A stretch of DNA of 64,000 nt from Streptosporangium pseudovulgare (GCF_014648055.1 NZ_BMQJ01000001.1:714741-778740), one strand, 5' to 3'; numbered from the stretch's first letter, positions 34,708 through 43,602 are shown. Numbers and translations are program-made. The notes: generated from the sequence alone by a model not told the origin.

Positions 34708-35553
34708 GTGCTCGACTACGATGGAGACACCCACCTCTACCTCCAGATCGCCGAGATCATCCGGGAGCGGATCGCCGAGGGAAAGCTCTCCCCTGGCCAT
34801 CCCGTCGCCAGCGAGACCGCCATCAGAGATGAGTTCGGCGTCGCGAGGACGACCGCCAGGCGAGCGGTGCGACTGCTGCGCGAGGAAGGGCTCCTCTACA
34901 CCGTTCAAGGTGAGGGCACTTTCGTGGGGCCTCCCGGCGAGGGAACCCGGCAGCCGAGGAAGACGCCGATGTACCGGCAGATCGCGGAAGACATGATCGA
35001 ACGCATCCGCAGCGGCGCCATCCGGCCACGTCGCCCCATCCCCAGTGAGATGACCCTGACCCAGGAGTACGACGTGGCGCGGGAGACCGCCCGCCGGGCC
35101 GTCGCCCTCCTCCGCGAGCAGGGATGGATCTACACCGTGCCGCAGCGCGGAAGCTTCGTCTCCCCGCAGGAGAGAAATGGCCCGCCGAATGATCCGGCCT
35201 TCCCGGGGCCGTCCGCTCCCTCATATCGGGGCGCCGGTCTTCCCACCCGCCGATCACCGCATTCGGTATGTACGGACGTCCTCCCCCGTCTAGAGCTCGG
35301 TCGTGCTCGATCGAGACGGTCCCATACCGCTCTACAAGCAGATCGCCGAGGTGATCCGCGAGCGGATCCTGGGCGGGGAGATCATCCCCGGCGAAGCCGT
35401 GCCCAGCGAGACGGAGTTGGAAAGCGAGTACGGCATCGCCCGCACGACCGCGCGGCGCGTCGCCCGGGAGCTACGCGAACAGGGGCTCGTCCACACGGTC
35501 CGAGGCGAAGGCACCTTCGTCGGCGAGCCGGACGTACCACGCGAACCCCGTAG
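34708..35553 (+). CDS. Double GntR winged-helix protein, copy 1, probably frameshifted at its end
   Basis: GTG 34708 opens a protein with two consecutive GntR winged helices and no effector domain: domain 1 about residues 8-72 (LYLQIAEIIRERIAEGKLSP, VARTTARRAVRLLREEGLLY, GEGTFVG), domain 2 about 88-155 (MYRQIAEDMIERIRSGAIRP, VARETARRAVALLREQGWIY, RGSFVSPQE). After SPQE the frame runs on through 120 Arg/Pro-rich residues that overlap copy 2 in another frame. Shifting frame near 35171-35177 gives Trp-Pro-Ala-Glu-stop (TGA 35190-35192), matching the KWP ending of copy 2. The original gene was therefore probably 34708-35192, about 161 residues, and the long tail is an artefact of a small indel. 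Confidence 0.8.
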   Translation: MLDYDGDTHLYLQIAEIIRERIAEGKLSPGHPVASETAIRDEFGVARTTARRAVRLLREEGLLYTVQGEGTFVGPPGEGTRQPRKTPMYRQIAEDMIERIRSGAIRPRRPIPSEMTLTQEYDVARETARRAVALLREQGWIYTVPQRGSFVSPQERNGPPNDPAFPGPSAPSYRGAGLPTRRSPHSVCTDVLPRLELGRARSRRSHTALQADRRGDPRADPGRGDHPRRSRAQRDGVGKRVRHRPHDRAARRPGATRTGARPHGPRRRHLRRRAGRTTRTP

Positions 35554-35794
35554 GACACCCCGTTATCAGCGGATAGCCGAAGATGTCGTCGGCCGCATCC
35601 GGCGGAGCGACTTCCCACCGAACCGCGCCATCCCCAGCGAGAAGGCGCTCATGGCGCAGTACGGCGTCGCCAAGGCCACCGTCCGGAACGCCGTGGCGCA
35701 CCTCCGCGAGCAGGGATGGGTCTTCACCGTCTCCCATCGCGGCACGTACGTCTCCCCCGAGGAGAAGTGGCCCGGCGCTGCGGCCGGGCGCTGA
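35303..35794 (+). CDS. Double GntR winged-helix protein, copy 2
   Basis: Regulator of 163 residues, intact duplicate of the preceding gene at an offset of 595 bp. Domain 1 about residues 8-72 (LYKQIAEVIRERILGGEIIP, IARTTARRVARELREQGLVH, GEGTFVG) and domain 2 about 88-155 (RYQRIAEDVVGRIRRSDFPP, VAKATVRNAVAHLREQGWVF, RGTYVSPEE). GntR proteins normally pair one winged helix with a ligand or dimerisation domain; two fused winged helices without one are unusual. The GTG is preceded by CGTCTA at the same distance as in copy 1, so the promoter-proximal DNA was duplicated too. Both wings may bind adjacent half-sites as a monomer. Confidence 0.85.
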   Translation: MLDRDGPIPLYKQIAEVIRERILGGEIIPGEAVPSETELESEYGIARTTARRVARELREQGLVHTVRGEGTFVGEPDVPREPRRTPRYQRIAEDVVGRIRRSDFPPNRAIPSEKALMAQYGVAKATVRNAVAHLREQGWVFTVSHRGTYVSPEEKWPGAAAGR

Positions 35795-35836
35795 GCCCCG
35801 GAGCCTCCGGAGCCCTGGAGTGCCGCGCTCTCCGGG

Positions 35837-36139
35837 CTATCCCGGCGACTTGGCGGCGACGACGCCGAACGGGTTGATCGCCGGGGCCTTCTCGAAGAGG
35901 TCCGGGGCCTGCTCCGACAGCGCCCGGATCAGCTCACCCGACATGTGGGCGGTGCGGGCCTCCTCGTCGGGGAACGCGCCGAAGATCGCGTACAGGGTGG
36001 AGCCCAGGCGCATGGCGAACCAGTCCGTGGTCCCCGGCTCCTTCTCGACGAGTTGGAGGGCCTCGGTCAGGAAGCCCTCCGCCGCCTCCTCCTTGCCCGG
36101 CTTGACTTCCAGCAGGGTGAGCAATCCCAGGGTGACCAT
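35837..36139 (-). CDS. Antibiotic biosynthesis monooxygenase (ABM)-fold protein
   Basis: Small protein of 100 residues, start MVTLGLLTLLEVKPGKEEAA with GGGAGG 5 nt upstream of ATG 36139. The pattern (LLEVKPGKEEAAEGFLTEAL, then TDWFAMRLGSTLYAIFGAFP) is that of single-domain dimeric alpha-beta barrel proteins of the ABM/DUF family, which include quinol monooxygenases and stress proteins. No catalytic residue can be assigned. It stands alone between the GntR pair and the peroxiredoxin gene. Confidence 0.78.
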   Translation of the reverse strand: MVTLGLLTLLEVKPGKEEAAEGFLTEALQLVEKEPGTTDWFAMRLGSTLYAIFGAFPDEEARTAHMSGELIRALSEQAPDLFEKAPAINPFGVVAAKSPG

Positions 36140-36227
36140 GTCGCCTCCCGCGGGTCTCTCCGATGAAGGACCTCTCACCCTCAGCGTTCCCAGACCGGGA
36201 CCATGGCTACCGGATTCACCCGCGGGA

Positions 36228-36704
36228 TCACGCGCCGGCGCGTGAGCGCAGGGCCGCGAGGGCCCGGTCGGCGTGGACGCGCATGTTCGTCTCGCTGTGC
36301 ACGACCTCCAGCACGCGGCGGTCGGTGTCGATGACGAAGGTCATCCGGCGGGTCAGGAACGGCCCGGCCGCGAAGGTACGGCGGACGCCCAGCGCGCGGG
36401 CGACGGCGCCGCCGGGGTCGGACAGCAGGGGGAAGCCCAGCCCGTAGGTGTCGGCGAACCTCTTCTGCCGGGCGACACCGTCGCGGCTGATCCCGACCGG
36501 GTGGGCCCCCAGCGCGGCGAAGTCGCCGGCCAGGTCGCGGAAGTGGCAGCTCTCGGCCGTGCAGCCGGAGGTCATGGCGGCCGGGTAGAAGAACAGCACC
36601 ACCGGCCCTTCCGCCAGCAGGTCGCTGAGGCGCCGCGCCTTACCGGTCTCGTCGGGAAGTTCGAAGTCCTCGACCACGTCCCCGACCGCGGGCCCACCAC
36701 TCAT
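36228..36704 (-). CDS. Peroxiredoxin, BCP/AhpC-TSA family
   Basis: Thiol peroxidase of 158 residues in the cytoplasm. It has the thioredoxin-fold start VVEDFELPDETGKARRLSDL, then FFYPAAMTSGCTAESCHFRD, where the first Cys is the peroxidatic one and the second, five residues on, the resolving Cys of BCP-type atypical 2-Cys enzymes. The usual TPGCT has become TSGCT. A GISRDG element follows. It reduces peroxides using thioredoxin. No regulator is adjacent. Confidence 0.92.
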   Translation of the reverse strand: MSGGPAVGDVVEDFELPDETGKARRLSDLLAEGPVVLFFYPAAMTSGCTAESCHFRDLAGDFAALGAHPVGISRDGVARQKRFADTYGLGFPLLSDPGGAVARALGVRRTFAAGPFLTRRMTFVIDTDRRVLEVVHSETNMRVHADRALAALRSRAGA

Positions 36705-36885
36705 GCCTCGTCCTTCCCTCGCGCCGCCGGCGCGTCCTCTCCCGCCCTGGAGCGGGACCGTGCCCCGGTTCTCCGGCCCCCCATTGTGGGGTGGGCGACG
36801 GCCCGCGGAACAGGGCCCCGGCGACCGGCCGTACGGGGCTTTCCACGGGGCCGGCGGCGGTGGCCGCCCCAGTGAAGCGGCGTGC

Positions 36886-36891
36886 TAGCGT
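36886..36891 (+). promoter_or_regulatory. -10-like hexamer for the cupin gene
   Basis: TAGCGT lies 8 nt before ATG 36900 and no ribosome binding site is present, suggesting a leaderless transcript. Confidence 0.4.
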
Positions 36892-36899
36892 CGCCGCCC

Positions 36900-37262
36900 A
36901 TGACGGAGAACGTGTACGTGGGCAACGCCGGCGTGGACGCCCCCGGTGACCGCGGCTGGCTGCTCGGGCACTTCAAGCCGGTCGGCGACGTACGGCACAG
37001 CGAGGACGTGGAGATCAAGTGGGGCGTGCACCCTCGCGGCGACGAGCGCGCGGAGTGGGTGCGGGGCGAGAAGCGCACCGCGCTGCTGGTGCTGATCAGC
37101 GGGCGGTTCCGGGTGGAGCTGCCCGGACGCAGCGTGGTCCTGGCCGAGCAGGGTGACTACGTGGTGTGGGGGCAGGGCGTGGACCACTCCTGGTACGCCG
37201 AGGAGGAGTCGGTGGTGCTGACCGTGCGCTGGCCGTCCGTCCCCGGCTACGCCGTCTCCTGA
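36900..37262 (+). CDS. Small single-domain cupin protein
   Basis: Cupin-fold protein of 120 residues. Typical strands are GEKRTALLVLISGRFRVELP and GDYVVWGQGVDHSWYAEEES, with the His of the second cupin motif in GVDHSW; the first-motif His pair is not clear, so metal binding is uncertain. ATG 36900 is preferred to the codon 18 nt upstream. It may bind a small polar ligand; no enzyme function can be given. It is divergent from the peroxiredoxin gene at a distance of 195 bp. Confidence 0.8.
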   Translation: MTENVYVGNAGVDAPGDRGWLLGHFKPVGDVRHSEDVEIKWGVHPRGDERAEWVRGEKRTALLVLISGRFRVELPGRSVVLAEQGDYVVWGQGVDHSWYAEEESVVLTVRWPSVPGYAVS

Positions 37263-37352
37263 GTCCTTATCGGCATCACCGCGGGCCCCGGCGGAGTGAA
37301 CCGTAACCCGCCCGTCCGCGCGCGTGCCCGCTCCGCGCGCCAGCATCGGGGC

Positions 37353-37553
37353 ATGAGCGCTGAATCCCGGACCGTCACCTTTCCCGACGGCCGTCACCTG
37401 ACCTGCGACACCTGTGGCAACGAACAGTTCGAGCAGCATTCCTGGAAGCTGCAGACCACGGGGATGACCTTCATGAACCTCGACTGGGCCAACCGCGACG
37501 CGACCTGCTACGTGTGCTCGGCCTGCCGGCGGATCCACTGGTTCCACCTCTGA
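37353..37553 (+). CDS. Small zinc-ribbon protein
   Basis: Protein of 66 residues, start MSAESRTVTFPDGRHLTCDT. Two CxxC pairs (CDTC near residue 18 and CSAC near 56) form a probable zinc ribbon, with DWANRDATCYVCSACRRIHW between and after them. Such small ribbons occur in many actinobacteria without known function. ATG 37353 is chosen because the upstream codons are low-complexity Arg/Ala. It lies 90 nt after the cupin gene. Confidence 0.78.
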   Translation: MSAESRTVTFPDGRHLTCDTCGNEQFEQHSWKLQTTGMTFMNLDWANRDATCYVCSACRRIHWFHL

Positions 37554-37610
37554 TCCGCCGGCCGGCGCGCGCCGGCGCCCGGCATCGGGCGTCCGGTGCC
37601 GGGTGCCCGC

Positions 37611-38633
37611 TCAGAACACCGGGATGATGTCGTCCGGGTCGAGGACGTCGACCTGGACGCCGTCGATGTCGAGCTCGGGGATCGCGGGGAACTCGATGCC
37701 CCAGCGCTGCACGATGACCCGGATCTTGGCCATCGCCACCCGCCAGTTGTCGGCCTGCTCCTCGTAGGAGAGCACCCCCAGGCCCGCGTCGCGCGCGTGG
37801 CCCATCAGGACGCGGTGGTTGGCCAGGAAGTACGGCGGAAGCTCCCAGAAGCCGTCCGGCGGCTCCCACAGGATCATGGACAGGAACACGAACCCCGCCC
37901 GGAGCTGCCGGGTGATCAGCGTGCGGGTGTCGTCGGTGAGGCCGGGCCACTCCTTGTCGAGGATGGTCATGCAGATCTGCAGGTGGCGGGACTCGTCACG
38001 GCCGATGCGGTGGAACATCTCGCTGAAGACCGGGTGTCTGGTGCCGCTCGCCATGCCGCGGAAGAGGGTGGAGGCCGCCATCTCCCCCATCATGAAGCTG
38101 GTGAACAGCACCGGCAGGGTGTACTTGCCGACGGCGCTGTTGTAGCCGGTCCAGTAGCGGCCGCCGTTGTGGTAGAGCCAGCCGATGTTGTTGTGGGCGG
38201 CCTTCTCCAGGTCGGTGACCGGGGTCCAGTCGAGCGGGCCGCCCGGCCACAGCCTGGCGATGGCGCGCTGGCAGCACTCCTCGTGGTTCATCTCGTCGCG
38301 GGTGATCGAGAAGAAGCACTTGCGGACTGGGTCCTCCTCGTGCTTCTCGAACGCCTGGATGGTGGCGCGGGCGAAGACCGCCGGGCCGGAGGCGTCGAAG
38401 TTGGCCAGCACGGAGAACCAGTACATGATCCCGAGCCGCTGCTCGGTCGTGAAGGCGGCCGGGTCGAGGTCGTCCCAGGGCAGGTCCGCCGGGTTCCAGA
38501 CCATGCGCTTGGACTTCTCGTAGATGGCCGCCAGCTTCTCGGTCTCGACCCGCCATTCCATCGGGTAGATGTTCGGTTGGGGAACCGCGGGGGCGGGCCA
38601 GAACCCGCCCTCGGGAACCGTCAGGTCCGCCAT
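37611..38633 (-). CDS. Ferritin-like diiron protein (putative oxygenase)
   Basis: Mostly helical protein of 340 residues. Two DExxH-type motifs, TRDEMNHEECCQRA and GRDESRHLQICM, plus Glu residues in the helices before them (QAFEKHEED, SFMMGEMAAST) provide the ligand set of a ferritin-like diiron site as in R2, methane monooxygenase or AurF N-oxygenases. The exact reaction cannot be read. The N-terminus PQPNIYPMEWRVETEKLAAI and the tail IDGVQVDVLDPDDIIPVF are not family markers I know. It stands alone with an AAGGGG-type ribosome site before ATG 38633. Possible role in lipid or secondary-metabolite oxidation. Confidence 0.8.
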   Translation of the reverse strand: MADLTVPEGGFWPAPAVPQPNIYPMEWRVETEKLAAIYEKSKRMVWNPADLPWDDLDPAAFTTEQRLGIMYWFSVLANFDASGPAVFARATIQAFEKHEEDPVRKCFFSITRDEMNHEECCQRAIARLWPGGPLDWTPVTDLEKAAHNNIGWLYHNGGRYWTGYNSAVGKYTLPVLFTSFMMGEMAASTLFRGMASGTRHPVFSEMFHRIGRDESRHLQICMTILDKEWPGLTDDTRTLITRQLRAGFVFLSMILWEPPDGFWELPPYFLANHRVLMGHARDAGLGVLSYEEQADNWRVAMAKIRVIVQRWGIEFPAIPELDIDGVQVDVLDPDDIIPVF

Positions 38634-38703
38634 GATGCCACCCCTTCGGCCGCCCGGTTGTGACAGGCACAGCTCACATCCTGCGCCCGGATGTCACAAT
38701 CTT

Positions 38704-39633
38704 TCAAGAGCGTGCCCGCTGGGAGGCGGCGACACACGCGAGCACCGCGACGGCCGCCACGACCGTGACCGGCCCGAACCGCTCGCCCATCAGGAGCCAG
38801 GCCCACACCAGCGTCAGCAGCGGCTGGGCGAGCTGGGTCTGGCCGGCACGGGCGATGCCGCCCGCGGCCAGGCCGGCGTACCAGGGGATGAAGCCGAGGA
38901 ACATGGAGAACAGGCCGACGTAGGCGAATCCCGCGACCGACACCGCGTCCGGCCGCGACTCCGTCGCCAGCGCCAGCGCGACGGTCACCGGGACGGTGAG
39001 GGGCGCGGCGACGACGAGGGCGTGGGAGATGACCCGTGAACCGGGGATCTCGCGGGCGAGCCGGCCGCCCTCGGTGTAGCCGACGGCGGCCGACACGAGC
39101 GCGCCGACGAGCAGCAGGTCGGCCCCGGTGACGTGGCCGCCGCCCCGGCTGAGGGTGAAGGCGGTGATCGCCGCGGCGCCCAGGGCGCACGTCGCCCAGA
39201 ACAGCGGCCGGGGCCGCTCCCCGCCGCGTACGGCGGCGCAGGCGGCGGTGGCGGCGGGCAGCAGCCCGATGACCACCGCGGCGTGGGAGGCGCTCGCCCC
39301 GGCGTCGAGCGCCAGGCCGCTGAAGAGGGGGAAGCCGATCACGACGCCGGCCACGATGAGCAGGTAGGAGCCGAGCAGGCGACGGGGCGGCAGCAGGGGC
39401 GCCCGGGTGGCGAGGAGGAAGACCAGCGCCGCGGCGGCGGCGACGGCGGCCCGGCCGACGGCCACGAGATAGGGGTCGAAGCCCCTCATCGCGAACGCCG
39501 TGGCCGGGAACGACATGGAGAACGTCAGCACGCCGAGTCCGGCGAGGAGGGTGCCGCGCCACGCCGTACCCGGCAGAGCCTCCGGGTGGGGCACCGCTAC
39601 TCGATTCCGGACAATAGCGCTACTCTTAACCAT
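38704..39633 (-). CDS. EamA/DMT-superfamily transporter
   Basis: Membrane protein of 309 residues with about ten hydrophobic segments in two EamA repeats (for example VRNRVAVPHPEALPG before the first span, and WYAGLAAGGIARAGQTQLAQ, then PLLTLVWAWLLMGERF in the second repeat). It probably exports a metabolite or amino acid. ATG 39633 is chosen because TATCGT on the minus strand lies 8 nt upstream; ATG 39636 is possible. Its start codon region overlaps that of the divergent MocR gene, so the two are surely co-regulated. Confidence 0.9.
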   Translation of the reverse strand: MVKSSAIVRNRVAVPHPEALPGTAWRGTLLAGLGVLTFSMSFPATAFAMRGFDPYLVAVGRAAVAAAAALVFLLATRAPLLPPRRLLGSYLLIVAGVVIGFPLFSGLALDAGASASHAAVVIGLLPAATAACAAVRGGERPRPLFWATCALGAAAITAFTLSRGGGHVTGADLLLVGALVSAAVGYTEGGRLAREIPGSRVISHALVVAAPLTVPVTVALALATESRPDAVSVAGFAYVGLFSMFLGFIPWYAGLAAGGIARAGQTQLAQPLLTLVWAWLLMGERFGPVTVVAAVAVLACVAASQRARS

Positions 39634-39658
39634 CATGAATGACGATAGCAGTATCGTC
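39610..39658. promoter_or_regulatory. Divergent MocR/EamA promoter with direct repeat and palindrome
   Basis: Direct repeats GACAATAGCGCTA (39610-39622) and GACGATAGCAGTA (39641-39653) are 31 bp apart. The second also forms a palindrome GACGATA-GCAG-TATCGTC (39641-39658) inside the first codons of the MocR gene. Plus-strand TACTCT (39621-39626) and minus-strand TATCGT (39642-39647) are -10 candidates 8 nt from the respective start codons. Confidence 0.6.
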
Positions 39659-41035
39659 CGATTGGCGGCCAGCATCAGGGAGACCGCGGCCCGGATGCGC
39701 CCCGGCGACCGGCTGCCGTCGAGCCGCGAGCTGGTGCGGGCCTACGGCGTGAGCCCGGTGACCGTGTCGCGGGCCCTGGGACGGCTCGCCGCCGAGGGCC
39801 GGGTGGTGGTCAGGCCCGGCAGCGGCACCTACGTCGCCGCCGCCGCTCCCCGCCCGGACGACGCGGCGGACCTGTCCTGGCAGACGGTGGCCCTCGGTGA
39901 CCGGGTGGTGGACGACGCCGCGGTGAGCGGTCTGCTCACCCCCGCGCCGGAGGGCGTCGTCCCGCTCACCGGCGGCTATCTCCCGGAGGCGCTGCGGCCG
40001 GAGCGGGCGCTGTCGGCCGCGGCCTCCCGCGCGGCACGCCGTCCCGGCGTCTGGGACACGCCGCCGCTGAACGGCCTGGCCGGACTGCGCGGGTGGTTCG
40101 CCCGGGAGGTCGGCGGCGGCATGACCGCGGCCGACGTCCTGGTGGCCGCCGGGGGCCAGGCCGCCCTGACCCACGCCTTCCGCGCGCTGGCCGCGCCGGG
40201 CACACCCGTCCTCGTCGAGACGCCCACCTACCCGGGCGCGCTCGCCGCCGCGCGGGCGGCCGGGCTGCGGGCCACGGCCGTGCCGGTGGACCGCGACGGG
40301 GTGCGGCCGGAGCTGCTCGCGGAGGCGTTCGCGGTGACGGGCGCCCGGATCTTCTACTGCCAGCCCACCCTGCACAACCCCACCGGCGCGACACTGCCCC
40401 TGGACCGGCGGCGCCAGGTGCTCGCGGTGGCGCGGGCCGCCGGGGCGTTCGTCGTCGAGGACGACTACGCCAGATACCTGACGACCTCTCCCGCCCCGCC
40501 CCCGCTGGTCGCGCTGGACTCCCACGGCACCGTCGTGCACGTCAACTCGCTGACCAAGCCGCTGTCGGCGGGCATGCGGGTCGCCGGGGTCGTCGCCCGC
40601 GGGCCCGCCGCGCTGCGGCTGCGGGCGAGCCAGGTCGTGGAGTCGTTCTTCGTGCCCAGGCTGCTCCAGGAGACGGCGCTGGAGCTCGTCGGCTCCCCCG
40701 CCTGGCCCCGCCACCTGGCGACGCTGGGCGCCGAGCTGGCGGCCCGCAGGACCGCGCTGGTCACGGAGCTCACCGCCCGCCTGCCGGCCGCCGGGATCCA
40801 CCTCGTGCCCGCGGGCGGACTCCACCTGTGGTTACGGCTGCCGGCCGGCACCGACGAGGACGCGGTGGTGGAGGCGGCCCGGCGGGCGGGCGTCACGGTC
40901 AGTCCCGGCCGCATCTACCACCCGGCCGAGCCCCCCGGGCCGCGCATCCGGGTGACCCACTCGGCCGCCGCCCACGCGGTGGAGCTGGCCGAGGGGGTGC
41001 GGCGGCTGGCGGCCGCGCTGGAGGAGACCCGCTGA
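39635..41035 (+). CDS. MocR-type GntR/aminotransferase fusion regulator
   Basis: Regulator of 466 residues: GntR winged helix (about 8-75; [40 protein letters not shown]) fused to a class-I aminotransferase fold (about 110-460). PLP-enzyme features are GGQAALTHAFRALAAPGTPV, YCQPTLHNPTGATL, VEDDYARYL and the lysine in HVNSLTKPLSAGMRVAG. MocR proteins sense PLP-bound amino-group ligands. The divergent EamA exporter is the likely target. ATG 39635 overlaps the transporter start codon region on the other strand, so no 5' leader fits between. Confidence 0.94.
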   Translation: MNDDSSIVRLAASIRETAARMRPGDRLPSSRELVRAYGVSPVTVSRALGRLAAEGRVVVRPGSGTYVAAAAPRPDDAADLSWQTVALGDRVVDDAAVSGLLTPAPEGVVPLTGGYLPEALRPERALSAAASRAARRPGVWDTPPLNGLAGLRGWFAREVGGGMTAADVLVAAGGQAALTHAFRALAAPGTPVLVETPTYPGALAAARAAGLRATAVPVDRDGVRPELLAEAFAVTGARIFYCQPTLHNPTGATLPLDRRRQVLAVARAAGAFVVEDDYARYLTTSPAPPPLVALDSHGTVVHVNSLTKPLSAGMRVAGVVARGPAALRLRASQVVESFFVPRLLQETALELVGSPAWPRHLATLGAELAARRTALVTELTARLPAAGIHLVPAGGLHLWLRLPAGTDEDAVVEAARRAGVTVSPGRIYHPAEPPGPRIRVTHSAAAHAVELAEGVRRLAAALEETR

Positions 41036-41155
41036 CGGACCCGTACGGCGGCACCTGTCCGCCCTGCGGAAACACCATCGAACCGGTCACGATGGAGTCG
41101 CACGGAATACAACCCTCTAATGCCATACAGTGGTTGCGAAGAGGTGATCGCCCCG

Positions 41156-41809
<654 letters not shown>

Positions 41810-41915
41810 GGGCCTGTCTCACGGATCACCGTGCCTGATGCCCGCTCGCGTGGCCGGAGAACCGCGAGGCAGCGCGTCCTGAGGCGACGGCACGGCAGCA
41901 AAGGAGCGGGCCGAG

Positions 41916-42527
41916 ATGGCAGACGTAGGCGTGCGGGTGGCTCGGCACGATGATGTCGCCGCGGTGACGAGCACCCAGATTCGCGCCTGGAAATACGGTT
42001 ACCGGGACTTCCTTCCCGAGGGACCGCTCGAGCAGATGACCAATGCGGCGGCCGAGGCGATGTGGCGGCGCCAGTGGGACGAGGCGATCACCAGCCCGCC
42101 GTCCTCCCGCCACCGGGTGCTGGTGGCGGTCGAGCAGGTCGTCCTCGACACCGACGCGTTCCCCGCGCTCGGCCCCGGCGGGATCGAGGCGGCCGCGGCG
42201 ATGCGAGGCGCCGAGCGCGTGGTGGGCCTTGCCTCCCACGCCCCGGCCGAGGACCCCGACCTGAACCCGGACACCACGGCGGAGATGCTCAGCTTCCTGG
42301 TGGATCCCGACTACGTCCGGCGGGGGCACGGCAGCCGCCTGCTCAACGCGACGGTCGACTACCTCCGCGACGACGGCTACCAAACCATCGTGACGTGGGC
42401 CTTCGCCGACAACCACCGGACCCTCGGGTTCCTGGAATCGGCGGGGTGGGGTGAGGACGGCGCCGAGCGGGTCCTTAACATGGGGCGGCCGGTGCGGATG
42501 GTCCGCCTGGCCACCGACATCAGCTGA
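41916..42527 (+). CDS. GNAT-family N-acetyltransferase
   Basis: Acetyltransferase of 203 residues. The acetyl-CoA binding motif is FLVDPDYVRRGHGSRLLNAT near residues 127-146, and the C-terminal half has the usual WAFADNHRTLGFLESAGW. The N-terminal MADVGVRVARHDDVAAVTST is a standard first strand and helix. Acceptor unknown. AAGGAG precedes the ATG by about 9 nt. It lies 85 nt before menA but is not obviously linked to it. Confidence 0.9.
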   Translation: MADVGVRVARHDDVAAVTSTQIRAWKYGYRDFLPEGPLEQMTNAAAEAMWRRQWDEAITSPPSSRHRVLVAVEQVVLDTDAFPALGPGGIEAAAAMRGAERVVGLASHAPAEDPDLNPDTTAEMLSFLVDPDYVRRGHGSRLLNATVDYLRDDGYQTIVTWAFADNHRTLGFLESAGWGEDGAERVLNMGRPVRMVRLATDIS

Positions 42528-42612
42528 ACGCCGGCGCGCGCCGGTCCGGGGCCGCGAGGCGTCCGGGGCGGCCGCGGACCGGTGACAACGCCCGAGAGGA
42601 ACCCCGCAGCCC

Positions 42613-43482
42613 ATGGCCACCCCGAGCCAGTGGATCGCCGGAGCACGTCCGCGTACCCTTCCCGCCGCCGTCGTCCCCGTCGCCGTCGGCACCGGCGTCG
42701 CGATCGGGGACGACGGGGCGGTGTGGTGGCGCGCCCTGATCGCCCTGTTCGTGGCGCTCGCCCTGCAGATCGGGGTGAACTACTCCAACGACTACAGCGA
42801 CGGCGTGCGCGGCACCGACGACCAGCGGGTCGGGCCGATGCGCCTGGTCGGCTCGGGGGCGGCGGCCCCCCGTCAGGTCCTCGCCGCGGCCCTGGGCTGC
42901 TTCGCCGCCGCCGCGGTGGCGGGGCTGGCGCTGGTCCTGGTCACCCGGGCGTGGTGGCTGCTGGCGGTGGGCGCGCTGGCGATCGCGGCGGCCTGGTTCT
43001 ACACCGGCGGCTCCCGGCCCTACGGCTACCGCGCGCTCGGCGAGCTGTCGGTGTTCGTGTTCTTCGGTCTGGTGGCGACGGCGGGCACGACGTTCGTCCA
43101 GCTCGAACGGCTCTCCTGGACCGCTCTGGCGGCCTCCGTGCCGGTCGGCCTGCTGGCCTGCGCGATGCTGGTGATCAACAACCTGCGCGACATCACCACC
43201 GACGGCCCGGCGGGCAAGCGCACCATGGCCGTGGTGCTGGGCGACAGCCGCACCCGCGTCCTCTACACCCTCTGCCTGGTCCTGCCGCTGGCCGTCGCGC
43301 TCGTCATGGCGGTGTGGCGGCCGTTCGGGGCGCTGGCCATCCTGTCCGCGCCGCTGGCGATCGCCCCGGTGCTGTTCGTCGGGCGCGGCGCCACCGGCCC
43401 GGCCCTGATCGCCACGCTCCAGCAGACGGGCCGCTTCCAGCTCGCCTTCGGCCTGCTGTTCACCGTCGGCCTCGCCCTCTGA
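42613..43482 (+). CDS. menA: 1,4-dihydroxy-2-naphthoate polyprenyltransferase
   Basis: UbiA-superfamily membrane enzyme of 289 residues attaching the polyprenyl tail in menaquinone synthesis. The Mg-diphosphate motif NYSNDYSDGVRGTDDQR is near residues 56-72, and the second Asp-rich element is NNLRDITTDGPAGKRT. Eight or nine hydrophobic segments are seen. The start MATPSQWIAGARPRTLPAAV is the typical MenA opening. It is followed by a terminator. An NDH-2-like flavoprotein gene comes next, fitting a quinone-respiration context. Confidence 0.95.
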   Translation: MATPSQWIAGARPRTLPAAVVPVAVGTGVAIGDDGAVWWRALIALFVALALQIGVNYSNDYSDGVRGTDDQRVGPMRLVGSGAAAPRQVLAAALGCFAAAAVAGLALVLVTRAWWLLAVGALAIAAAWFYTGGSRPYGYRALGELSVFVFFGLVATAGTTFVQLERLSWTALAASVPVGLLACAMLVINNLRDITTDGPAGKRTMAVVLGDSRTRVLYTLCLVLPLAVALVMAVWRPFGALAILSAPLAIAPVLFVGRGATGPALIATLQQTGRFQLAFGLLFTVGLAL

Positions 43483-43530
43483 CCTTCGGTACGGCCCGGC
43501 CGGCGGCCCCGGCGCCCGGCCGCCGGGCAC

Positions 43531-43557
43531 CGCGCCCCGATGTCACATCGGGGCGCG
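43531..43557 (+). terminator. menA terminator hairpin
   Basis: Perfect 12-bp stem CGCGCCCCGATG / CATCGGGGCGCG with a TCA loop, about 48 nt after the menA stop and before the next gene. Confidence 0.75.
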
Positions 43558-43602
43558 CCCTCTCGTCCTTCCCGTGAAAGCACGGAAGAAGGAGGGGGAA
43601 AC

